Below, piece after piece: positions 1 through 4,505 of a stretch of 5,291 bases of DNA (its first letter is position 1; each line of letters begins with the position of its first letter). Origin of the DNA: JANMEX01 sp041751995 (GTDB lineage: Bacteria; Pseudomonadota; Alphaproteobacteria; Rhizobiales; Rhizobiaceae). The position numbers were made by a program, and so were the translations under genes. The DNA is taken from the NCBI GenBank assembly GCA_041751995.1, contig JBGSHY010000002.1, positions 1 to 5,291 on the forward strand, read 5' to 3'. The notes under the pieces were generated by a model. It was given only the letters and a program-made list of their open reading frames with translations, did not search any database and was not told where the DNA came from.

Positions 1-1297
1 GGCCGACCGGGGTGCGCGGGCCGGACAGGGCTTCGCCATAGACAATCTCATCCTTGAACGAGATGTCGCAGCCGAGCAGGATTGCGGTGCGGCGCGGGCG
101 CTCGTTGAACGCGCCATGCGGGCCTTCCAGCGTGCGGGCAATGACCATGAAGGCCGCGCCGTCGGGCATTTCAACGCTCTCGACCAGAATTTGCTGAGGT
201 TGGGCAAAGGCGGTGTGAACGGGGAGTTTCGGACAGCCGCCGCCGAAGCGCGATTGCGGATAGGCTTGCGCGCCGGCGCGGCGGAAGCGGTTGCCGGCCT
301 GATCGACTTCGAGCATGAAAAACGGAATGCCAGCTGCGCCCTGCCGGTTCAGTGTTGTCAGCCGGTTGGCGGCCTGTTCGAACGAGACACGGAAGCGCGA
401 GCGCAGCACGTCGATGTCGTGCTTCGCCTTTTGCGCGGCTTGCAGGAACGGCTGGTACGGCATCATCAGCGCGTGGGCGGCATAACGCGCCATCTCAAAG
501 CGGGCGATGCGGCGGGCCTCCTGCGACGACAGTTTCAGCCCTTCGATCTCGGCGGCAATCGCCACCTGCATGCGCAGAAGCGCCGCCTCCATCGCGACTT
601 CGCGTAGCTGGTCAAACGGCGACAGGCGCTCCGAGATGAACAGGCGCTGCGAGTGGCGGTCATAGCGGCGGCGCCAGTTCGGCATGGTGGCGACGGGCAG
701 CACGCGGACGGTGACGCCGTGCTGCGAACGCAGCCAGCCTTTCAGCGCGCCTTCCAGATCATCGGCGGGTTTGAGCAGATTGAGAAAACTCTCGGCCTCC
801 TCCTCGATCTGGGCAAAATGGTTTGCGCGGGAGGCCAGTACTTCCTGCACCTCGTCGAGCGGCAGACGTGCTCCGGAAGTCGCGGTGGTGCGGCCATCCT
901 TGGATAGAAGCGCCGACAGGTCGGTCAGCCGCTCCTGGCCTTCGCGGTAGGCGCGGTAGAGCTTGACCATGGCAGCGGCGGCATTCGGTGCGGCCTCGGC
1001 AACTTCGATCAGTTCCTCCGGTCCGGGCAATTCGGCGGATAGCAATGGATCGGCGAACACTTCGCGCAAGTCCGCGACGCTGCCGCCCGCCTCGCCCTGC
1101 AAATCCTCAAGGTCGATCTTGAAGGTGGCGGCGAGTTTCAGGATCAACTGAACAGTCAGCGGGCGCTGGTTGCGCTCGATCAGATTCAGATAGCTTGGCG
1201 AAATGCCAATGGCCTCGGCCATCGCGGTCTGCGTCAGGTCGCGCTCCTTGCGGATGCGGCGGATGCGGGGGCCAGCGAAGATTTTCTGTTCGGCCAT
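1..1297 (-). CDS. ScfR-family (short-chain fatty acyl responsive) XRE transcriptional regulator, 3' end cut by window
   Basis: My own translation of the minus strand from the ATG at 1297-1295 gives 432 codons without a stop, to the window edge. Residues about 11-62 form an XRE helix-turn-helix; the recognition helix region is ISPSYLNLIERNQRPLT (32-48). A middle segment (about 150-260) sits where relatives carry an ImmA/IrrE-like fold, but the HExxH metal motif is absent: REVAMEAALLRM is at 232-243. The C-terminal part is the ScfR domain (formerly DUF2083), with RFEMARYAAHALMMPY (266-281), FGGGCPKLPVHTAF (351-364) and Cys355 and Cys410. Family members are about 470 residues, so roughly 40 residues, probably with a terminal cysteine cluster, lie outside. 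Known relatives (RamB in Corynebacterium, PccR in Rhodobacter) control acetate, propionate or glyoxylate-cycle genes and are thought to sense short-chain acyl-CoAs. The ribosome-binding site is weak (AAAGAA, partly inside an operator-like repeat). Family assignment is firm; the target pathway is inferred. Confidence 0.93.
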   Translation of the reverse strand, partial: MAEQKIFAGPRIRRIRKERDLTQTAMAEAIGISPSYLNLIERNQRPLTVQLILKLAATFKIDLEDLQGEAGGSVADLREVFADPLLSAELPGPEELIEVAEAAPNAAAAMVKLYRAYREGQERLTDLSALLSKDGRTTATSGARLPLDEVQEVLASRANHFAQIEEEAESFLNLLKPADDLEGALKGWLRSQHGVTVRVLPVATMPNWRRRYDRHSQRLFISERLSPFDQLREVAMEAALLRMQVAIAAEIEGLKLSSQEARRIARFEMARYAAHALMMPYQPFLQAAQKAKHDIDVLRSRFRVSFEQAANRLTTLNRQGAAGIPFFMLEVDQAGNRFRRAGAQAYPQSRFGGGCPKLPVHTAFAQPQQILVESVEMPDGAAFMVIARTLEGPHGAFNERPRRTAILLGCDISFKDEIVYGEALSGPRTPVG

Positions 1298-1303
1298 TGT
1301 GTT

Positions 1304-1322
1304 CTTTACAACGCCTTTACAA
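1304..1322. promoter_or_regulatory. Direct-repeat operator candidate for the ScfR-type regulator
   Basis: CTTTACAA occurs twice, perfectly, at 1304-1311 and 1315-1322, so the repeats are 11 bases apart, about one helical turn. Written as TTTACAA-N4-TTTACAA, this closely resembles the TTTGCAAA-N4-TTTGCAAA type of site I recall for PccR, and the TTTGC-rich RamB sites. The repeats lie 7 bases upstream of the regulator's start codon, where binding would block transcription or translation. The repeats are seen directly; the bound protein is inferred from family knowledge. Confidence 0.6.
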
Positions 1323-1339
1323 GCGCTGCCTCCCGTCGT

Positions 1340-1364
1340 TTTTACAACTATGACAAATTTACAG
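1340..1364. promoter_or_regulatory. Further TTTACAA-like operator half-sites
   Basis: TTTTACAA at 1340-1347 and TTTACAG at 1358-1364 continue the repeat series that starts at 1304. Successive core starts are at 1305, 1316, 1341 and 1358. These two copies overlap the predicted transcription start, -10 and spacer of the regulator promoter, a layout that suits autorepression. The second copy has a changed last base, and spacing is less regular than in the first pair, so these may be accessory sites. Confidence 0.45.
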
Positions 1365-1378
1365 AATTTTTTCGTCAA
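1350..1378 (-). promoter_or_regulatory. Predicted sigma70-like promoter of the regulator gene
   Basis: On the minus strand TTGACG (1378-1373) is a good -35 box. It is followed after exactly 17 bases by TGTCAT (1355-1350), a 4-of-6 match to the -10 consensus. Transcription would start near 1343, leaving a leader of about 45 bases that contains the tight TTTACAA pair. This is the best promoter match in the 281-base gap between the divergent genes; I found no equally convincing rightward promoter there. Confidence 0.45.
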
Positions 1379-1396
1379 GGACAAGACAGCGTGACC

Positions 1397-1409
1397 CTGC
1401 AAAATGCAG
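1397..1409. repeat. Short inverted repeat in the divergent intergenic region
   Basis: CTGCA-AAA-TGCAG forms a 5-base inverted repeat around AAA. It lies between the regulator promoter and the rightward gene and could be a binding site for either promoter. It is short enough to be chance. The rest of 1410-1578 shows no repeat or hairpin of note apart from a single TTTACAA at 1542. Confidence 0.25.
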
Positions 1410-1541
1410 CAATTATTCGATTTATCTCGCCATTTCGCTGCAGTGCAATGTAACAAAAGTCATGAACCGGCAGAGGAAATCCGCAAGGGGCCTTTGTCAA
1501 AGCAGACAAATGCAGCATCGCCCGAAAGACCATGACAGGCT

Positions 1542-1548
1542 TTTACAA
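1542..1548. promoter_or_regulatory. Single TTTACAA site upstream of the 87-residue gene
   Basis: TTTTACAAGCG at 1541-1551 shares the TTTACAAGCG string with the second operator copy at 1316-1325. It lies about 30 bases before the next start codon. It may be a half-site linking this gene to the adjacent regulator. A single seven-base match in 280 bases is suggestive only. Confidence 0.3.
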
Positions 1549-1578
1549 GCGGTCATCAAGGGCAAAGAGGAGAGCGAC

Positions 1579-1842
1579 ATGGCCATGAAACCCCGCGTCA
1601 AGGAACGTGCCGAAGAACAGGCTTCGGCGATGAACACCGACCAGCAGGCGGTCATCCGCATGGTCGCCAATGATCTGCACCGCTTGAACCAGTCGGTGAT
1701 GAAAGCCGTCGAGGCCGGCGTTTCGGTCGAGCTCGTCCGCTCAGCCCGCCACCATTGCGGCAATGGCAACTGGGGCGACATGCTGATCCCGGTGATCGTG
1801 ACCAACGGCCAGATGCCGAAATTCACGGAAGCGGCTGAATAG
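1579..1842 (+). CDS. Small conserved-type hypothetical protein, 87 residues
   Basis: The chosen start (MAMKPRVKERAEEQ) has a good ribosome-binding site, AGAGGAGA, 6 bases upstream. The frame stays open upstream to 1462, but that extension has no clear ribosome-binding site and reads as low-quality protein. The product is soluble: a charged N-terminal helix (about 4-18), a second helical stretch (20-46, DQQAVIRMVANDLHRLNQSV), and a short helix ending in RHHCGNGNWGD (57-67) with one cysteine (Cys60). A hydrophobic segment LIPVIVT (69-75) follows. There is no signal peptide or membrane span. I do not recognise a characterised family. I recall similar small proteins near isocitrate lyase genes in Hyphomicrobiales, which would suit the neighbouring ScfR-type regulator, but this is memory and not evidence in the window. 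A strong terminator follows, so it is probably monocistronic. Confidence 0.85.
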   Translation: MAMKPRVKERAEEQASAMNTDQQAVIRMVANDLHRLNQSVMKAVEAGVSVELVRSARHHCGNGNWGDMLIPVIVTNGQMPKFTEAAE

Positions 1843-1853
1843 GTTCCAAAGTT

Positions 1854-1868
1854 GATCGCATTGCGATC
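1854..1868 (+). repeat. Small inverted repeat just before the terminator
   Basis: GATCGCA and TGCGATC are arranged as an inverted repeat with a one-base centre, 11 bases after the stop codon and directly before the terminator hairpin. It could add a 3'-end structure protecting the transcript. It is short and may be incidental. Confidence 0.3.
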
Positions 1869-1869
1869 G

Positions 1870-1912
1870 GGCGGGCAAGGGCGGAGGAGCCCTGCCCGCC
1901 TTTTGCTTTTTC
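1870..1912 (+). terminator. Rho-independent terminator of the 87-residue gene
   Basis: GGCGGGCAAGGGC (1870-1882) pairs with GCCCTGCCCGCC (1889-1900) through 12 GC-rich base pairs with one bulged A and a six-base loop (GGAGGA). A T-rich run, TTTTGCTTTTT (1901-1911), follows at once. It starts 27 bases after the stop codon. This is the clearest terminator in the window. Confidence 0.9.
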
Positions 1913-1955
1913 CACGTAGCGCATGAAGCGGCGCTATGCGGCATTTTCCATCGAC

Positions 1956-1970
1956 ATCAATATTGTTGAT
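1956..1970. promoter_or_regulatory. Inverted repeat, possible operator upstream of the 48-residue gene
   Basis: ATCAA-TATTG-TTGAT is a 5-base inverted repeat with a five-base AT-rich centre, near-symmetric throughout, 79 bases upstream of the next start codon. A second small dyad, ACCA-TT-TGGT, lies at 1982-1991, and a TTGACC that could serve as a -35 box is at 2004-2009. This fits the upstream control region of a small gene, but no regulator can be named. Confidence 0.3.
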
Positions 1971-2048
1971 CCCTGACCGGAACCATTTGGTCCGCCAAAC
2001 GTTTTGACCATGGAAATTTGCATTATTCATTCTCTCAAGGGACCAAAC

Positions 2049-2195
2049 ATGAGCCGCAACGCGCTTTATCTCGTCACTGGTCTGTTCGCACTTGCGGCTG
2101 TTGTCGCCGGATACATGTACTATCAGGAACAGCAAAAAACCTCCGGAATAGAGATCAATCTCGGCAACGGAAGCCTGAAGATCGAAACCAAATAG
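2049..2195 (+). CDS. Small single-span membrane protein, 48 residues
   Basis: The start at 2049 (MSRNALYLVTGLF) has AAGGGA 7 bases upstream. A TTG start at 2004 in the same frame would add 15 residues of poor sequence and is rejected. Residues about 5-24 form one membrane helix (ALYLVTGLFALAAVVAGYMY), preceded by Arg3. It is followed by a polar linker (YQEQQKTSG, 25-33) and a short strand-turn-strand segment, IEINLGNGSLKIETK (34-48). The hydrophobic stretch lacks a clear signal-peptidase site, so it is more likely an anchored inner-membrane protein than a secreted one. Short proteins of this form, with an EINLG-like tail, are common in Hyphomicrobiales to my recollection; none has a function I know. 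It lies after a terminator and 125 bases before the next small gene, so it probably has its own promoter. Confidence 0.82.
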   Translation: MSRNALYLVTGLFALAAVVAGYMYYQEQQKTSGIEINLGNGSLKIETK

Positions 2196-2214
2196 CGTAT
2201 TGCGGCCAATCCGG

Positions 2215-2232
2215 CCTGCAGCGGAATGCAGG
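2215..2232 (+). terminator. Possible weak terminator or 3' hairpin after the 48-residue gene
   Basis: CCTGCA-GCGGAA-TGCAGG is a perfect six-base-pair hairpin starting 19 bases after the stop codon. It is followed by TGCATTTTCCAGCTTTT, which is only loosely T-rich and does not abut the stem. It may end the transcript inefficiently or simply stabilise its 3' end. Confidence 0.35.
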
Positions 2233-2320
2233 TGCATTTTCCAGCTTTTGATCAGGGGTTTCACAGTTCATGTGATGCCGATGCCTGATTTCAGCAATGC
2301 TCGTCAGGGAGACAGCGACC

Positions 2321-2485
2321 ATGTCCATCGGAACCATTCTTATCATCGTTCTCATCATCTTTTTGCTCGGCGGCTTCAGCGGACGTTTCGGCGGCTACGG
2401 CTACGGCTACGGCCACGGCAGCATGGGCGGCATCGGCATCGTTCTTATCATTCTCCTTGTGCTGGTACTGACTGGCCGGCTCTGA
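2321..2485 (+). CDS. DUF3309 family small membrane protein, 54 residues
   Basis: The start at 2321 (MSIGTILIIVLII) follows GGGAGA 8 bases upstream. An ATG at 2297 in frame would add MLVRETAT and has a poorer site. The product has two hydrophobic segments (3-16 and 38-51) joined by a Gly/Tyr/His-rich loop, GRFGGYGYGYGHGSMGG (21-37). This arrangement, the MSIGTIL opening and the ending in GRL, match the DUF3309 family of about 50-residue proteins widespread in proteobacteria. Their function is unknown. The two hydrophobic halves resemble each other closely (see findings). It probably sits in the inner membrane as a helical hairpin. It is not in a tight operon: 125 bases separate it from the gene before and 159 from the gene after. 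Confidence 0.85.
   Translation: MSIGTILIIVLIIFLLGGFSGRFGGYGYGYGHGSMGGIGIVLIILLVLVLTGRL
2393..2416 (+). repeat. Hexanucleotide tandem repeat inside the DUF3309 gene
   Basis: GGCTAC is repeated three times (2393-2410), followed by the one-base variant GGCCAC (2411-2416). It encodes the GYGYGYGH part of the loop. Because the unit is a multiple of three, gain or loss of copies would lengthen or shorten the loop without shifting the frame. Confidence 0.8.
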
Positions 2486-2497
2486 CAGACCTGTCGG

Positions 2498-2561
2498 CAA
2501 AACGGTCCCGCCAAATCGGTCCCGCCTGGATCTGAATGCCGCGCCTTTTAGAGCCGTTTTG
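2498..2561. repeat. Repeat-rich gap before the aldo/keto reductase gene
   Basis: Two elements overlap here. CGGTCCCGCC is repeated directly at 2503-2512 and 2517-2526, 14 bases apart. CAAAACGG (2498-2505) and CCGTTTTG (2554-2561) form an eight-base inverted repeat about 48 bases apart. Either may belong to transcription ending after the DUF3309 gene or to control of the reductase gene. Neither has a U-tract typical of a terminator. Confidence 0.35.
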
Positions 2562-2580
2562 TGATGGTGTCTGGTAATTT

Positions 2581-2610
2581 GAACGCTGCCGCAGCAATGT
2601 GGCGGCGTTC
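2581..2610 (+). promoter_or_regulatory. Hairpin in the presumed leader of the aldo/keto reductase gene
   Basis: GAACGCTGCCGC and GTGGCGGCGTTC pair over 12 positions, with two G-T wobbles, around the six-base loop AGCAAT. The stem ends 34 bases before the start codon and has no following T-run. A leader structure or dyad operator is therefore more likely than a terminator. AATTTTACAAAGCG (2619-2632), next to the ribosome-binding site, carries a TTTACAA core like that of the regulator's operator. Confidence 0.4.
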
Positions 2611-2644
2611 GATTGCCGAATTTTACAAAGCGTGAGGATGAAAG

Positions 2645-3676
2645 ATGGAATACCGCAAACTTGGCTCCAGCGGAGCCATAGTCACAGCCTATGCACTCGG
2701 TACCATGACTTTTGGCGCTGAGTCCAACGAGGCAACCTCATTTGAACTGATGGATGGCTATGCGGCGGCGGGCGGGAATTTCATCGATACGGCGGATGTG
2801 TATTCCGCCGGTGTTTCCGAGGAGATCGTCGGGCACTGGCTGAAATCGCGCACTGCTGAGGCCGCGCAGATGGTGATCGCCACCAAGGGGCGTTTCCCGA
2901 TGGGCAAAAGGCCGAATGACATCGGCCTGTCGCGCCGACATCTCGGCCAGGCCCTGGACAACAGCCTGCGCCGTCTCGGCGTCGCGCAGATCGACCTATA
3001 TCAGATGCACGCGTTTGATGCGCTGACGCCGCTGGAAGAGACGCTGCGGTTTCTCGATGACAGTGTGCGCAATGGCAAGATCGCCTATTACGGCTTCTCG
3101 AATTTTCTTGGCTGGCAGCTGACCAAGGCGGCCTGGCTCGCCAAGGCGAACGGCTACACCGCGCCGGTGACGCTGCAGCCGCAATACAATCTTCTCGTCC
3201 GCGATATTGAACATGAAATTGTTCCCGCATGTCTTGATGCCGGGATGGGCCTTTTGCCCTGGTCGCCGCTGGCGGGTGGATGGCTGTCAGGCAAATACAA
3301 GCGCGACACTGTGCCAACCGGCGCAACGCGCCTGGGCGAAGATCCCAACCGCGGCATGGAGGCTTTCGGTCCGCGCAATGCGCAGGGACGGACCTGGGAT
3401 GTGATCGACGCCGTCGGAAAAATCGCCAAGGCGCGTGGTGTTTCGATGGCGCAGGTGGCGCTAGCCTGGGTGGCGGCGCAACCTGCTGTAACATCCGTGC
3501 TTCTGGGTGCGCGCAAGCGCGACCAGTTGGCGGACAATCTGGCGGCTGCGAAACTCACTTTGTCGGCAGATGAAATCGCCATGCTGAGCGCGGCAAGCGC
3601 GCCGGAAATGTCCGACTATCCTTACGGCAAGGGCGGCATTGCCCAGCGCCACCGCAATATTGAAGGCGGACGTTAG
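2645..3676 (+). CDS. Aldo/keto reductase, NADP-dependent type
   Basis: This 343-residue protein has the usual length and full motif set of a bacterial aldo/keto reductase, a cytoplasmic (alpha/beta)8-barrel enzyme that reduces aldehydes or ketones with NADPH. It opens with the family signature MEYRKLGSSG. The catalytic tetrad is intact: Asp48 and Tyr53 in FIDTADVY, Lys81 in IATKG, and His122 in YQMHAFD. Cofactor-contact segments follow in order: YYGFSN (about 147-152), QPQYNLL, PWSPLAGGWLSGKY and the C-terminal LLGARKRDQLADNL, whose Gly-Ala-Arg-Lys is typical of NADP binding. The start at 2645 has GAGG 8 bases upstream; an ATG seven bases earlier is out of frame. It resembles the aryl-alcohol dehydrogenase-like / Tas-like group, and the substrate cannot be told from sequence. 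It stands alone, 159 bases after one gene and 85 before the next. No truncation or missing key residue is seen. Confidence 0.95.
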   Translation: MEYRKLGSSGAIVTAYALGTMTFGAESNEATSFELMDGYAAAGGNFIDTADVYSAGVSEEIVGHWLKSRTAEAAQMVIATKGRFPMGKRPNDIGLSRRHLGQALDNSLRRLGVAQIDLYQMHAFDALTPLEETLRFLDDSVRNGKIAYYGFSNFLGWQLTKAAWLAKANGYTAPVTLQPQYNLLVRDIEHEIVPACLDAGMGLLPWSPLAGGWLSGKYKRDTVPTGATRLGEDPNRGMEAFGPRNAQGRTWDVIDAVGKIAKARGVSMAQVALAWVAAQPAVTSVLLGARKRDQLADNLAAAKLTLSADEIAMLSAASAPEMSDYPYGKGGIAQRHRNIEGGR

Positions 3677-3713
3677 GGGCTGCCCGGCAGGCCAAGGTGC
3701 ATGATTGATTGGC

Positions 3714-3733
3714 TTCAAGGTTCAAGCTAGCTT
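3714..3733. repeat. Tandem repeat and palindrome upstream of the 222-residue gene
   Basis: TTCAAGG and TTCAAGC sit back to back (3714-3727), and the second merges into the palindrome AAGCTAGCTT (3724-3733). They lie 29 bases before the start codon of the next gene, where an operator could sit. I could not find a convincing promoter with them. Confidence 0.3.
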
Positions 3734-3761
3734 CATTTCGTGGGGCAGCGGGGAAGCAGCC

Positions 3762-4430
3762 ATGAGCGCGGTCAAGGCCAGCCCGTCAGGGCGCAAAAGA
3801 AGCCAGCTTTTCTGGCTGAAGACTTCAACCCTGATCCTTGCCACGGTCTTGTCGCTGATGGGCAGCATCGGGCAGTTTTTCTTCATAGAAAGCTATGACG
3901 ACGTGATCGGCGCCCGGACAACGGAAATGCGCAGCATTGAATCGCGTGCGGCGACGCTGCGCTCGACGCAGTCGGAATATTTCAATTCCTATGTGCAAGC
4001 CAATTTGCTTTTTGCGCTGAACCCCGCGGACATCACCGTCAACAAAGGCGTGACGGGGCAAATGTATCAACTTGCAATCCTCGACCGCGCCTTTCCGTTC
4101 CGCGCAATCTTGGGCGAAATGGCGATTGCCGGATTGTTTGATTTCAAAAGCACCAATGACCAATACCGCAAACTGTCTGAAGCGGCGCGGGCGGACCTCA
4201 GCTATGCGAGCTACAGCGCCCTCAACGCTTTCGAGAAGGACATTCTCGATAGGGCGCTGACCTTGCAGCACACGATGCAGGACCGGTTCTTTGTCGCGCA
4301 AGAGGAAAAGGCCGTCGCAGAAACCGCGCGTGACAAGCGGCGGCTTTGGCTGACCTTGATGACGGCCATCGGCACGATCTTGCTGCTTGCCGCCAATTTG
4401 ATGGAAGAGCGGAAAAAGGCTGGTCAATAG
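3762..4430 (+). CDS. Two-span membrane protein with helical periplasmic domain, 222 residues, function unknown
   Basis: The start at 3762 (MSAVKASPSGRKRSQ) follows GGGGA 8 bases upstream; the frame is open back to 3705, but that extension has no good ribosome-binding site. A basic N-terminus (RKR, 11-13) precedes membrane helix 1 (about 16-42, LFWLKTSTLILATVLSL). Residues about 43-192 are predominantly helical and contain TTEMRSIESRAATLRSTQSE, FRAILGEMAIAGLFDF and a long amphipathic stretch ending in AVAETARDKRR. Membrane helix 2 follows (about 195-214), then a short basic tail (EERKKAGQ). By the positive-inside rule both ends are cytoplasmic and the middle is periplasmic. The outline resembles the sensing half of a chemoreceptor or histidine kinase, but no HAMP, kinase, cyclase or signalling domain follows. 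I do not recognise a family with known function, although similar uncharacterised proteins seem to exist in Hyphomicrobiales. It lies 75 bases before the hydrate-repair gene and might share its transcript. Confidence 0.85.
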   Translation: MSAVKASPSGRKRSQLFWLKTSTLILATVLSLMGSIGQFFFIESYDDVIGARTTEMRSIESRAATLRSTQSEYFNSYVQANLLFALNPADITVNKGVTGQMYQLAILDRAFPFRAILGEMAIAGLFDFKSTNDQYRKLSEAARADLSYASYSALNAFEKDILDRALTLQHTMQDRFFVAQEEKAVAETARDKRRLWLTLMTAIGTILLLAANLMEERKKAGQ

Positions 4431-4505
4431 CAACGCATCACTGCGGCAACGCTTGAATTGTGCGGCGCAAGACGGGATAGTCGGCATCGCCAAGGGAAAC
4501 TCCAA

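Noticed and set aside
116..1151. Several rightward open frames across the left part of the window
   Set aside because: All lie opposite the ScfR-type regulator, whose minus-strand frame is uninterrupted and carries clear family motifs.
1462..1578. N-terminal extension of the 87-residue protein
   Set aside because: The 39 extra residues have no ribosome-binding site and odd composition. The internal ATG at 1579 has a strong AGAGGAGA site at proper spacing.
1917..1940. TAGCGC/GCGCTA and CGCAT/ATGCG inverted repeats after the terminator
   Set aside because: The stems are short and mutually exclusive, without a T-run or link to a promoter. They are probably incidental in GC-rich DNA.
1497..2264. 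255-codon open frame on the minus strand
   Set aside because: It runs antisense across two small genes and a strong rightward terminator. Its product has no domain pattern and irregular composition, so it is a shadow frame.
2781..3494. 237-codon minus-strand frame opposite the aldo/keto reductase
   Set aside because: The reductase has all catalytic and cofactor motifs. The antisense product is low-complexity, rich in Arg, Pro and Ala, as expected from a GC-rich shadow.
4431..4505. Possible promoter or hairpin between the membrane protein and the hydrate-repair gene
   Set aside because: TGCGGC is repeated here but no stem, T-tract or paired -35/-10 boxes could be supported. Only the ribosome-binding site is clear.
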